From Chelatococcus sp. (GTDB taxonomy: Bacteria; Pseudomonadota; Alphaproteobacteria; Rhizobiales; Beijerinckiaceae), in assembly GCA_003248805.1 (NCBI GenBank), contig QFQY01000006.1, positions 1 through 64,000 of the forward strand: a stretch of 64,000 nt of DNA, in the 5' to 3' direction. Under the pieces are notes generated by a model. That model made no database searches, was not told the origin of the DNA, and saw only the letters and a program-made list of their open reading frames with translations. A program made the translations under genes and the position numbers. Below, piece after piece: positions 16,021-27,106 of the stretch. Every line of letters starts with the position of its first letter. Position 1 is the first letter of the stretch.

Positions 16021-17811
16021 CTATTCTGCCGGCGCCGCCTCGGTGTCGCGGCGCGGCGTGGGGGCCTCCGCCACGCGAACCACGCCGCCGACGCGCCTCA
16101 GCACGAGCCGGTCGGTCGCCATCTCGGCAAAGCCGGCGCCATGGCCCAGCGCGAGCACGATCAGGCGCGGACGGGCGGCGCGCAGTTCGGCGAGGAGATC
16201 GAGCGCGGCGTCGGTCTCGAGCGCACTCGTCGCCTCGTCGAGGATGACGATATCGGGCTCGCAGAGGTCCGCCCGGGCGAGGGCCAGGCGCTGCCTGTCG
16301 GCGGTGGCGAGTTCGCGGTCCCAATCCCGGGTTTCGTCGAGATGGGCCGCCATGGCGGCCAGGCCATAGCGCTGCAGCGCCACCTGCAAATCCCGCGTGG
16401 GCATCTGCCCGGTGTCGTCGAGCACGGCTCGCAGCGTCCCGTCAGAGAGGTGGAGCCGGTGAGGCACCACGGCGACGACGGCGCCCGCCGGAAGCGCGAT
16501 CTCGCCCGTGCCCCAGGGCCATAGCCCCGCCATCGCCTGCACGAGCGCGTTCTTGCCGAGGCCCAGCTCGCCCGACAGATGCAGCATCGTCCCGGGCGCC
16601 GCGGTGAGCGACACGCCTGCGACGAGCGCCCGTCCCGCCCGGTCCGACAGGCCGACCTCGGTCAGCCGGACGACGTCGTCCGGCGCGGGGCGCGGCAGCA
16701 GCAGGCCGCCGGACGCCTCCCGGTCGACGCGCTCCAGAGCATCCGCGAGTTCGTTCACCCGCCGCGCCGCCGCCAGCCACTCGGCGATGCGCATGAAGTT
16801 GTCGAGCAGCCAGTTGAAGGCGTTCTGCACCGCGACGAAGGCGGCCGCGACCTGAACGACGCCGCCGAGCGACATCTCGCCGGCGAGGTACTTCGGAGCC
16901 GCGAGCAGCAAGGGCACCACGGGCACGAGCGCGCTCGACCCGTTCATGATCCAGGTCAGGTGGGCGCGCTGGCGGATCATCGCGAGCCAGCGGCGGACCA
17001 GGACGTCATAGGTGCGCGCCACCGCCTCGCGCTCGCCGGCTTCCGCACGGGCGATGGCGATCGCCTCTCCATGGTCGCGAATGCGCATGAGCGAGAAGCG
17101 CAGCCGGGCCTCTGCCTCGTTGCGCTGCGCGGCCAGGGCCGGCAGGCGCCGGCCGACGACGGTGACCAGCAGCGAGACGAAGACCGCGTAGAAGATGGCG
17201 GCCAGGACGAGATAGGCCGGGATCTCGACCTCGCGCTCGGAGACGCGCAGGCGCAGGCCGCCGCCGATCTCCCAGAGGATCTCGATGAAGGTGATGATGG
17301 TGATGACGGCCGAGAGCAGGCCGATCGCGAAATCGACCACCGGCTCGGTCGCCCAGCGGACGTCGTCGGCGATCCGGTATTCGGGGTTTGCCGGCTCATG
17401 GCCGGACAGGCTGAGGCGGAAGAAGCGGCGCTGGCCGATCCAGCCATCGGCGAGCTTGGCGGTGACCCATTGGCGCCAGTGCACCTGGAAGGTCTCGCGC
17501 GAGACCAGGATGGCGACGCCGAGCCCGGCGACGATCAGCATCAGGACGGGGAAGACCGCCATCGCGACGAGGGCGCTCTCGCCGTCCTTCTTCTCCAGCG
17601 CGTCGAAGAACCAGCCGTTCCAGCGATTGACGGTGACGTTCGCGAAGACGTTGACGACGATGGCGGCCGCCAGCGCCAGAGACCAGAACCAGGCGCGCGC
17701 AGCGGTCGGTCCGCGCCAGAAGCCCCCCGTGAGATGCGCGAACCGCAGCGCGACCCGCCGATCCCCCGGCGTGGCCATGGTCACGCCCAGCGTCTCGCTG
17801 CGTGTCGGCAC
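16021..17811 (-). CDS. SbmA/BacA- or YddA-type ABC transporter, membrane domain fused to a degenerate ATPase
   Basis: The 596-residue protein has an N-terminal ABC_membrane_2-type domain with about six helices, including the diagnostic RRFFRLSLSGHEPANPEYRIADDVRWATEP stretch of the SbmA/YddA/ABCD group, and a C-terminal nucleotide-binding domain. The nucleotide site is abnormal. Walker A reads GELGLGKN (residues 414-421), with Asn for the Ser/Thr that coordinates magnesium; the signature LSGGQ is replaced by LATADRQRLALARA; and the Q-loop region reads VVPHRLHL. Walker B (IVILDEATSALE) and an H-loop-like His remain. It may be a poor or inactive ATPase, or driven differently. Substrate unknown. 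Confidence 0.85.
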   Translation of the reverse strand: MPTRSETLGVTMATPGDRRVALRFAHLTGGFWRGPTAARAWFWSLALAAAIVVNVFANVTVNRWNGWFFDALEKKDGESALVAMAVFPVLMLIVAGLGVAILVSRETFQVHWRQWVTAKLADGWIGQRRFFRLSLSGHEPANPEYRIADDVRWATEPVVDFAIGLLSAVITIITFIEILWEIGGGLRLRVSEREVEIPAYLVLAAIFYAVFVSLLVTVVGRRLPALAAQRNEAEARLRFSLMRIRDHGEAIAIARAEAGEREAVARTYDVLVRRWLAMIRQRAHLTWIMNGSSALVPVVPLLLAAPKYLAGEMSLGGVVQVAAAFVAVQNAFNWLLDNFMRIAEWLAAARRVNELADALERVDREASGGLLLPRPAPDDVVRLTEVGLSDRAGRALVAGVSLTAAPGTMLHLSGELGLGKNALVQAMAGLWPWGTGEIALPAGAVVAVVPHRLHLSDGTLRAVLDDTGQMPTRDLQVALQRYGLAAMAAHLDETRDWDRELATADRQRLALARADLCEPDIVILDEATSALETDAALDLLAELRAARPRLIVLALGHGAGFAEMATDRLVLRRVGGVVRVAEAPTPRRDTEAAPAE

Positions 17812-17959
17812 GGTGTCTGCTCGCCCCCCGAGCCGGTTTTCCGGCTTCTGTGTTCAGGCTCGCCCGCTGAAAATGAACTCGAAATGAACGGAACCGCTCC
17901 TTCCAGGTCGCGTTCAGCCGGAAAGGGACCTGGACAGGTCGAAGCGAGGGAGCGCACCC

Positions 17960-18262
17960 ATGCCGCGAGGAGACAAATCCGCCTATACCGACAAGCAGAA
18001 GCGCAAGGCCGAGCATATCGAGGAGAGCTACGAGGCGCGCGGCCTGCCGGAAAAGGAAGCCGAGCGGCGGGCCTGGGCCACGGTCAACAAGGAGAGCGGC
18101 GGCGGCAACACATCCGGCTCCGGGCGTGGCGAGCCCGACACCAAGGTCTCAGCGAAGCGCGGCGGAAAGCTGGGCGGCGAAGCCTCCGCCGCCCGCCCGG
18201 CCGCGAAACGCTCTGCCTCGGCCAGGAAGGCGGCCGAGACACGAAGCAGGAAGGCGTCCTGA
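17960..18262 (+). CDS. Small basic protein of the 'plasmid stabilization' family
   Basis: A 100-residue hydrophilic protein starting MPRGDKSAYTDKQKRKAEHI and containing the conserved core EESYEARGLPEKEAERRAWATV followed by NKESGGGN. Proteins with this core are usually annotated 'plasmid stabilization protein', a historical name; no partition or toxin activity has been shown for them to my knowledge. The C-terminal half is an Ala/Arg/Lys/Ser-rich tail reminiscent of DNA-binding tails. A GCGAGGGAG ribosome site precedes the ATG. It is divergent from the ABC transporter and convergent with the malic enzyme gene. Confidence 0.75.
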   Translation: MPRGDKSAYTDKQKRKAEHIEESYEARGLPEKEAERRAWATVNKESGGGNTSGSGRGEPDTKVSAKRGGKLGGEASAARPAAKRSASARKAAETRSRKAS

Positions 18263-18281
18263 CGCGAAACGCCCGGCGGGC

Positions 18282-20567
<2,286 letters not shown>

Positions 20568-20687
20568 GAGTCCGTTCTTTTTATGGGCGCTTCCTCTGGG
20601 AGGCGGACCATAAGGCAGCGCCGCATGCCCCCACAAGGCGCGGCCGCGGAACAATACCCATGCCGGTGTGCATGAAGCCGGGAGGCG

Positions 20688-22520
20688 TCAGAGGCGGCCT
20701 CGGACCTGCTGGACGAAGTCACCGACATAACGGTGGAGCGCGTCGGTCTGCTCGTCGACATCCCGAGCCGCGGCCACGACACGCGCCGCCGCATCGCCGG
20801 TCACCCGTGCCTCGACACCGACGGCGCCGAGGCTGGTCGTCACCGCGCTGGTGCTGACGGCGACCGCATGGGCATCGGCCGCGATGGTGGAGGCGATATC
20901 GGCCTGCCGGCTGACGACGCCGGCGATCGCCCCCGATGTCTGCTCGATCGTCGTCATCGTGCCTTCGATCCGGGCGATGGCGTCGTGCACGGCGGCGGCG
21001 GCCTGGCGGATATCCGCCAGCGTGTCGGCGATGTCGCGCGTCGCCTTCTGGGTCTGCTCGGCCAGCGTCTTGACCTCGCCTGCGACCACGGCGAAACCGC
21101 GCCCGGCCACGCCGGCGCGCGCCGCCTCGATCGTCGCGTTGAGCGCCAGCAGATTCGTCCGTGCGGCGATTTCCTCGATGAACTCCAGCACGGAACTGAC
21201 CTTATCCGCCGCTTCGCCGAGGCCCGCCGCGTCGCGGCGGGTGCTGCGCACATAGCTCGCGGCCTCGCGCACCGTCTGGTCGGCATGGCTGGTCTGGCGC
21301 GTGAGTTCGCGGATCGACGCGTCGATCTCCTCGGCCGCGACGGCGACGCTGCCGACGCGCTGCGCCGTGCGCTCCGCCTCGCTCGTCACGGTTTCGGCGC
21401 GCTGCGTCGTGTCGTTGGCGTTGGCCTCCATATAGCCGGCCGCCTCCTGCATGCCCCGCACCGACTGACCGACATGCTCGAGCGCCCGTCCGACCGAGAC
21501 CTCGAGATTGCCGGCGAGCTCATCCAGCTCCGAGCGCCGGCGTTCCTCGAGCTCCTGGCGCCTCAGGGCCAGCGTCTTCCCGTCCGTGACATCGAGCAGG
21601 ATGCCGTCCCAGATCATCGTGCCGTCGGGCCGACGTCGCAGGCTCGCCTCCGTCCTCAGCCAGACGGTCTTGCCGTCGACACCGGGATAGCGGCCCTCGA
21701 AGCGCCATTGCTCGGGCGCAGTCTGCCGCTGGGCGCGGGCGGCATCGAACAGGGCCCTGTCCTCGGGGTGCATCTTGCCGAGCCAGACCTCCGGGTCGCG
21801 CTCGACATCGTCCTTGCGGACGCCGAGCAGCCTGTCGAGGAAGAAGGACGCGAACCGGAACCGCATCGTCCCGTCCGGGAAGATGATGCGCTGGTAGAGC
21901 ATGACCGGCGCACGTTCGAGCAGATTCCCGAAGCGATAGGCCGTCTCGCGCCTCTCGGCGTCGGTCACGGCGATGATGCCGCAGGTCACCGTGCCCAGCA
22001 CCGTGACGAACAGCACGGCCGGCCCCGCCTCGCCCAGCATGATGCCGGCGCTTTCCCATGTCGGGAGGAAGAGGAGCGGCGGAAGCAGAGCCAGGACGCC
22101 GCCCCCGGCCAGGAGCCAGACGTCGCGAAGAGAAAGCCCGAAGCCCCGCGAAACCCCCGCCCGCAGATGCACCGCGCTGCCGACGAGCGCGCTGCACGTC
22201 ATGCCCGCCGCGCCCATGAGCCAGCCTTCGCCGCCCGCGACGTAGCGGTAGATCGCGAGCGGCAGCGCCGCCAGCGGGGCCGACAGCGGCCCCCCGATCG
22301 CACCGGCCAGCAGGATCGAGACGTTGCGCCCGTCGATCACAAGCCCGGGCCGGATCACGGCCGGATCGAGCATCGTCATGAAACCGGAGAGGCCGAAAAG
22401 AGCGCCCGCCACGAACTGCCGGGCCCAGAAACGGTACTCCAGGATCGGCGTGACGAGCATCAGCGCCAGCGTTGCAAGGAGCACGAAGGATAGGCTCTGG
22501 ACCAGAGATAGAATCGCCAT
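20688..22520 (-). CDS. Methyl-accepting chemotaxis protein with 5TM sensor and PAS domain
   Basis: This membrane chemoreceptor signals to CheA/CheW. The 610-residue protein has five to six N-terminal hydrophobic helices, residues about 1-185, of the 5TMR_LYT type (GLSGFMTMLDPAVIRPGLVIDGR and ISILLAGAIGGP-like text are diagnostic). A PAS/PAC region follows at about 195-320 (ILLDVTDGKTLALRR). The cytoplasmic methyl-accepting coiled coil comes last, with the conserved hairpin tip IEEIAARTNLLALNATIEAARAG and GRGFAVVAGEVKTLAEQ. It lacks a periplasmic ligand domain, so it likely senses through its membrane segments or PAS domain. It is divergent from mutS. Confidence 0.93.
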   Translation of the reverse strand: MAILSLVQSLSFVLLATLALMLVTPILEYRFWARQFVAGALFGLSGFMTMLDPAVIRPGLVIDGRNVSILLAGAIGGPLSAPLAALPLAIYRYVAGGEGWLMGAAGMTCSALVGSAVHLRAGVSRGFGLSLRDVWLLAGGGVLALLPPLLFLPTWESAGIMLGEAGPAVLFVTVLGTVTCGIIAVTDAERRETAYRFGNLLERAPVMLYQRIIFPDGTMRFRFASFFLDRLLGVRKDDVERDPEVWLGKMHPEDRALFDAARAQRQTAPEQWRFEGRYPGVDGKTVWLRTEASLRRRPDGTMIWDGILLDVTDGKTLALRRQELEERRRSELDELAGNLEVSVGRALEHVGQSVRGMQEAAGYMEANANDTTQRAETVTSEAERTAQRVGSVAVAAEEIDASIRELTRQTSHADQTVREAASYVRSTRRDAAGLGEAADKVSSVLEFIEEIAARTNLLALNATIEAARAGVAGRGFAVVAGEVKTLAEQTQKATRDIADTLADIRQAAAAVHDAIARIEGTMTTIEQTSGAIAGVVSRQADIASTIAADAHAVAVSTSAVTTSLGAVGVEARVTGDAAARVVAAARDVDEQTDALHRYVGDFVQQVRGRL

Positions 22521-22696
22521 CTAACGCTTTTTGACCGTCGTGCACCGGGTTTCAGCCTTGCAGGGAATTGCTGAAGTTCTTCCTAACGATTTGGAAACCG
22601 GGCCGTTCGAGGCATCTGTGGATCATGCCCCGCTCCGGCGCGGGCGGAGCGTTGGCGCGCTGGATTGCGCGGCGCCGATCTTCTAGCGTCCGCGGC

Positions 22697-25414
22697 ATGC
22701 GCCACGAACCTTCCCTTTCTCGCGCGCCGGGACAGCCGGCGGATACCGCGCGCGTCACGCCGATGATGGCGCAGTATGTCGAGATCAAAGCCGCCAATCC
22801 CGACTGCCTGCTGTTCTACCGGATGGGCGATTTCTACGAATTGTTCTTCACGGACGCGGAGATCGCCTCGCGGACGCTCGGGATCGTGCTCACCAAGCGC
22901 GGCAAGCATCTGGGCGACGATATCCCGATGTGCGGCGTGCCGGTCGAGCGCGCCGACGATTATCTCCAGCGCCTGATCGCCGCCGGCCACCGCGTCGCCG
23001 TCTGCGAGCAGACCGAGGACCCGGCCGAAGCCAAGAAGCGCGGCGGCAAGTCCGTGGTGAAACGCGACGTGGTGCGTCTCGTCACGCCCGGCACCATCAC
23101 CGAGGAGCGGCTGCTGGAGCCGGGCCGGGCCAGCCTCCTGCTCGCGCTCGCGCGGCGCCGGACGAGCGACGCGGACGCGCTCTACGGGCTGGCGGCGATC
23201 GACATCTCGACCGGGCGTTTCACGGTGATGGAAACCCCGCGCGAACGGCTCGCGATCGAATTCGCGCGGCTGGAGCCGCGCGAGATCGTCTGCCCCGACG
23301 CGATCCATGACGATCCGGACCTCAAGGAGTTCTGGCGCGAGGTCGCGATCCCGGTGACGCCGCTGGCCCGCGACGGGCTCGACCCGGCCTCGGCGGAAAG
23401 GCGACTGCGCGACTTCTTCGGGGTCGCCACGCTCGACGCCTTCGGCAGCTTCAGCCGTGCCGAGATCGCCGCGGCGGGCGCGGCCCTGGCCTATGTCGAG
23501 CGCACGCAGCTCGGCGCGCGACCGCCGCTCTCGCCGCCCGTGCGCGATGCCGGCGGGGCGACGATGCTGATCGACCCCGCGACGCGGGCCAATCTGGAGC
23601 TGACGCGCACGCTCGTCGGCGAGCGTGCGGGGAGCCTGCTCGCCACCATCGACCGGACGGTGACGCCCGGCGGGGCACGGCTGCTCGCGGAGCGGCTCGC
23701 CGGGCCGCTCACCGACCCCGACGCGATCGGCGCCCGCCACGACGCCGTCGAGGCTCTCGTCGCGGACGGCGTGCTGCGCGAGACGATCCGCGGCGCGCTC
23801 GACCGCGTGCCCGACATCGCGCGCGCGCTGGCACGGCTTTCGCTCGATCGCGGCGGCCCGCGCGATCTCGCGGCGCTGGGCTCGGGCCTCGGCGCGGCAC
23901 GCGATCTCGCGACGCTGCTCATCGGCCATTACGACCTGCCCGACGACCTCGCGCGCGCCGCCCGCACCCTGGACGCGACCGACCCCGCCCTGCCCGAGCG
24001 GCTGAACGCCACGCTGGCGGACGAGCTGCCGCTCAACCGCCGCGACGGCCGCTTCGTCCGCGAAGGGCACGATGCCGCGCTCGACGAACTGCGCCTGCTC
24101 CAGGTCGATTCGCGCAAGGTGATCGCCCAGCTGCAGGCCCGCTACGCGGCCGAGACCGGCTTCCGGACGCTGCGGATCAAGCACAACGCCATGCTCGGCT
24201 ATTTCGTCGAGGTGCCGCAGGCGGCCGGAGAGGAATTCCTGAAGGAGCCGTGGCGCGCCGTCTTCGTGCACCGGCAGACCATGTCCGACGCGATGCGGTT
24301 CTCCTCGGTGGAGCTCGGCGAACTCGAGGCGCGGATCGCCTCGGCGGCGGACCGGGCCCTGAAGATGGAGCTGGCGATCTTCGCCGATCTCGCCGACGCC
24401 GTGCTGGCGCAGGCCGAACCGATCAAGGCGGCCGCGCTGGCACTGGCCGAGCTGGACGTGGCGGCCGCGCTGGCGGAACTCGCCGCGAGCGAAGGCTGGC
24501 GCCGGCCGCTCGTCGATGCGGGCGGGGCCTTCGCGATCCGCGGCGGGCGCCACCCCGTCGTCGAGGCTGCGCTGAAGCGCGACGGCAAGCCCTTCGTCGC
24601 CAACGATTCCGAGCTGTCTCCGCCGGGCCCCGGCGCACAGGGCGGACGGATCTGCCTGATCACGGGCCCGAACATGGCGGGTAAGTCGACCTTCCTGCGC
24701 CAGAACGCGCTGATCGCCGTGCTGGCGCAGATGGGCGCCTTCGTGCCGGCCGAGCAGGCGCATATCGGCGTGGTCGACCGGCTGTTCTCGCGTGTCGGCG
24801 CGGCCGACGACCTCGCGCGCGGGCGCTCGACCTTCATGGTCGAGATGGTCGAGACCGCCGCCATCCTGAACCAGGCCGGGCCGCGCGCCCTCGTCATCCT
24901 CGACGAGATCGGCCGCGGCACCGCGACCTTCGACGGCCTCTCGATCGCCTGGGCCGCGATCGAGCATCTGCATGAGGTCAACCGCTGCCGCAGCCTGTTC
25001 GCGACGCATTATCACGAGCTCACCGCGCTGCAGGAGCGGCTGGAGCGCGTCGCCAACACGACCATGCGCGTCACCGAGTGGAATGGCGAGGTCGTCTTCC
25101 TGCACGAGGTCGTCGCCGGCGCGGCCGACCGCTCCTACGGCATCCAGGTCGCGAAGCTCGCGGGCCTGCCGCCGGCCGTCGTCGAGCGCGCCCGCGCGAT
25201 CCTGGGCGAGCTGGAGAAGACCGAGCGCGAGAAGCCTGTCGCCTCGCTGGTCGACGATCTGCCGCTCTTCGCCGTGCCGCTGCGGCGCCAGCCCGCCGCC
25301 CCCATCGAGACCGGGCCCGACCCTCTGCGGGAGGCGCTGGAAGCGCTCGACCCCGATGAGATGACGCCGCGAGACGCGCTCGAAGCGCTGTACCGGCTGA
25401 AGGGGATCGGCTGA
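22697..25414 (+). CDS. mutS: DNA mismatch repair protein MutS
   Basis: MutS recognises mismatches and small loops and, as an ATP-driven clamp, recruits MutL. The protein of about 905 residues carries the N-terminal mismatch-binding motif FYRMGDFYELFFTDAE with the Phe-x-Glu wedge, the connector and lever/clamp domains, and the ATPase core with Walker A GPNMAGKST, AADDLARGRSTFMVEM, Walker B LVILDEIGRGTATFDG and ATHYHELTAL. The C-terminal tail ends DALEALYRLKGIG, the usual oligomerisation end. The ATG at 22697 is chosen from family length; its ribosome site is weak and further in-frame starts exist at 22625 and 22568. Confidence 0.97.
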   Translation: MRHEPSLSRAPGQPADTARVTPMMAQYVEIKAANPDCLLFYRMGDFYELFFTDAEIASRTLGIVLTKRGKHLGDDIPMCGVPVERADDYLQRLIAAGHRVAVCEQTEDPAEAKKRGGKSVVKRDVVRLVTPGTITEERLLEPGRASLLLALARRRTSDADALYGLAAIDISTGRFTVMETPRERLAIEFARLEPREIVCPDAIHDDPDLKEFWREVAIPVTPLARDGLDPASAERRLRDFFGVATLDAFGSFSRAEIAAAGAALAYVERTQLGARPPLSPPVRDAGGATMLIDPATRANLELTRTLVGERAGSLLATIDRTVTPGGARLLAERLAGPLTDPDAIGARHDAVEALVADGVLRETIRGALDRVPDIARALARLSLDRGGPRDLAALGSGLGAARDLATLLIGHYDLPDDLARAARTLDATDPALPERLNATLADELPLNRRDGRFVREGHDAALDELRLLQVDSRKVIAQLQARYAAETGFRTLRIKHNAMLGYFVEVPQAAGEEFLKEPWRAVFVHRQTMSDAMRFSSVELGELEARIASAADRALKMELAIFADLADAVLAQAEPIKAAALALAELDVAAALAELAASEGWRRPLVDAGGAFAIRGGRHPVVEAALKRDGKPFVANDSELSPPGPGAQGGRICLITGPNMAGKSTFLRQNALIAVLAQMGAFVPAEQAHIGVVDRLFSRVGAADDLARGRSTFMVEMVETAAILNQAGPRALVILDEIGRGTATFDGLSIAWAAIEHLHEVNRCRSLFATHYHELTALQERLERVANTTMRVTEWNGEVVFLHEVVAGAADRSYGIQVAKLAGLPPAVVERARAILGELEKTEREKPVASLVDDLPLFAVPLRRQPAAPIETGPDPLREALEALDPDEMTPRDALEALYRLKGIG

Positions 25415-25508
25415 GGCTCTGCCGAGGCCGCGGCGTGTCCGGACGAAGGCATCCGACTGCGGCAGACGCGGTCGCTTCCGAGAGCTCGAAGCATGGCTCG
25501 GCCAGGCA

Positions 25509-25811
25509 TCACATCAGGCTGGGCCAATCCTGTTTCGCATGGAAAATGCGCAAGATCAGGATGCCGTCATCAGTCTCGACATAGGCGACGACGTGACTGC
25601 CGTGGAAATGGGCGCGGATCGGCGGTGTGAACTCCGGACGCTCCCGCGCCATGCGCGGCTGCGATGCCAGCAGCGCGAAACAATCCGTGATGGCTCTCGC
25701 ATAGTGCTCGGCCTGACGGACGCCGAAACGATCGATGCTCTCGACGAAGATGGCGATGAAGTCCTCGTCCGCCTTCGCCGTCAGCCTAGAGTATCGGACT
25801 GACCATCGTAT
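25509..25811 (-). pseudogene. parE: ParE-type toxin frame lacking a start codon
   Basis: On the minus strand an open frame reads RYSRLTAKADEDFIAIFVES, then IDRFGVRQAEHYARAI, and near the end HVVAYVETDDGILILRIFHA followed by KQDWPSLM and TGA. This is the RelE/ParE-superfamily toxin fold (gyrase poison or ribonuclease class). No ATG, GTG or TTG occurs in frame before the conserved region. The only nearby ATG, at about 25807, is out of frame and hits TAG after six codons. A repeat element lies exactly at the 5' end. The gene is therefore probably inactivated, unless a CTG (25784) or ATA is used. The antitoxin gene parD lies upstream. Confidence 0.72.
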
Positions 25812-25890
25812 TCAGTCCGATACTCTAACTCTTTGATTTTGCATCGGCTTTTCCCGAAAACCGCGCTCCACCTTTCGGGCCGATGCTCTA
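25787..25890. repeat. Double-hairpin RIME-like repeat element between parD and parE
   Basis: The element has two palindromes. The first is a perfect 16-bp inverted repeat (TAGAGTATCGGACTGA at 25787-25802, TCAGTCCGATACTCTA at 25812-25827) with a 9-base loop. The second spans 25841-25890, with outer stem GCATCGG/CCGATGC and inner stem CCCGAAA/TTTCGGG. The linker ACTCTTTGATTTT resembles the AAACAAAGAGTTAGAG text of dispersed Rhizobiales repeats. A second copy of the 50-bp half is at 33619-33668. The TAG at its edge is the parD stop codon. Confidence 0.75.
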
Positions 25891-26145
25891 AAGCGCATCC
25901 GGCTCCCGAACGGCGGCTCGACGCTGCGCTTCCCGCCAAAGCTCGTCCATGCCGCGCGAGCTCACGCCGCTGCTGCGCGCCTCGTCGAGCCCCTGCTGAA
26001 TCCGGGCGATCGTCGCCTCGCGCTCCTGATCGCGGCGGATCAGATCACGGACATAGTCGCTCGAATTGCCGTAGCGACCATCTTCGGACCGGCCTTCGAC
26101 CCATCGCTTCATGGCCTCGGGCAGGGATATGGTCATCGTCGCCAT
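25888..26145 (-). CDS. parD: ParD-like ribbon-helix-helix antitoxin
   Basis: An 85-residue protein of the type II ParD/CopG antitoxin class: ATMTISLPEAMKRWVEGRSE is the N-terminal beta strand and first helix of the RHH DNA-binding fold, and YGNSSDYVRDLIRRDQER is the family motif. The C-terminal helix (about residues 50-85) would wrap the toxin. The ATG at 26145 has a GGGAGG site five bases upstream, better than a GTG at 26151. Its stop codon TAG is the first base triplet of a repeat element, and the cognate parE frame downstream has lost its start, so it may now be an orphan antitoxin. Confidence 0.88.
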   Translation of the reverse strand: MATMTISLPEAMKRWVEGRSEDGRYGNSSDYVRDLIRRDQEREATIARIQQGLDEARSSGVSSRGMDELWREAQRRAAVREPDAL

Positions 26146-26203
26146 CGCCACCTCCCGTCACCAAGAGAATGGCACGCTTGGCAAACTATGCCACACCAAC
26201 CCC

Positions 26204-27061
26204 TCAGCGTAGACGCCTGATCCCGGTGATCTCGCCCGCCCCCCGCGCGCGGATGCGGTCGCGCGCCACGCGCAGCGGCTCGCGCATCACCGTCATCGAA
26301 TAGGCGGTGGCGTGCAGGAGCGTCTCGGGATCGCTCATGATGCCGACATGCCCCTTCCAGAAGACGAGGTCGCCGCGCCGGAGCCCGCCGAGCGCCTCGT
26401 CGGTCGCGACCGGCTGCCCGAGGGCCGCCTCCATCATGTCCGTGTCGCGCGGGGCGGCGATGCCGGCGGCGGCGAGCGCGAGCTGGGTCAGGCCCGAACA
26501 GTCGAGGCCGAGGCTGGTCTTGCCGCCCCAGAGATAGGGAACCTCCAGGAAGCGCTCGGCGACGGCGACGAAATCGGGCTCGACATGACCGACAGGCGCC
26601 AGATGCGCCGCGAAGACATGGCCGCCATCGGCCAGCACGGCGAAATCGCCGGATGTCCCCGCGACCGCAACGCCCGTGCCGAGCGAGAGCACGGCGAGCG
26701 GCGCCAGCTTTATCGAGGCGCCCGGATAGACGAAGGTCCTGAGCGCCCGGACACGATGGCCCGGCTCGGGCAGGCCGGGTCGCAGAGCCTCGTCGGGCAG
26801 GTAGCCGACATAGCCATCGGTCTCGAGCTGGACCCAGGCCCAGCCCTCCTGGCGCTCATAGACGGCGACGGGCTCGCCGGCGAGCGCCTCGGTATCGAGC
26901 GGCGCGTCCGAGCGCGGTTCGCGCCTGAGCGGCGCCGAGGGAGCGACCACCCGCATGCGCTCGGGCGCCACGAAGAGGCGGGCTTCGACCTTGCCGCGCA
27001 AATGCTCGGCGGCGAGGTCGGGGCGGGCGGGCGTGACGCGACGGTCGAGAATCAGGGTCAT
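26204..27061 (-). CDS. C40 family peptidase (NlpC/P60) with SH3-like domains
   Basis: The protein of about 285 residues combines N-terminal SH3-like segments (residues about 35-155, with GEPVAVYERQEGWAWVQLET and VGYLPDEALRP) with a C-terminal NlpC/P60 cysteine peptidase. The catalytic Cys is in LGLDCSGLTQLAL at about residue 188, the His is in WKGHVGIMSDP, and a third polar residue is in LLHATAYSM. Members cut the gamma-D-glutamyl-diamino acid bond of peptidoglycan peptides. No signal peptide is visible, which suggests a cytosolic role in muropeptide recycling, like the related dipeptidyl-peptidase VI group. It lies downstream of a MarR regulator and an aminopeptidase on the same strand. Confidence 0.88.
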   Translation of the reverse strand: MTLILDRRVTPARPDLAAEHLRGKVEARLFVAPERMRVVAPSAPLRREPRSDAPLDTEALAGEPVAVYERQEGWAWVQLETDGYVGYLPDEALRPGLPEPGHRVRALRTFVYPGASIKLAPLAVLSLGTGVAVAGTSGDFAVLADGGHVFAAHLAPVGHVEPDFVAVAERFLEVPYLWGGKTSLGLDCSGLTQLALAAAGIAAPRDTDMMEAALGQPVATDEALGGLRRGDLVFWKGHVGIMSDPETLLHATAYSMTVMREPLRVARDRIRARGAGEITGIRRLR

Positions 27062-27106
27062 GAGCACATTCTACCGCAGCGGGCGGCGGATCGTGAGGAG
27101 CCCCGC

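Noticed and set aside
22583..25105. An 840-codon minus-strand frame opposite mutS
   Set aside because: mutS on the plus strand has all MutS motifs; this is an antisense shadow.
25539..25802. An 87-codon plus-strand ORF
   Set aside because: It lies exactly opposite the ParE-like frame, which has recognisable toxin text, so the plus-strand ORF is the shadow.
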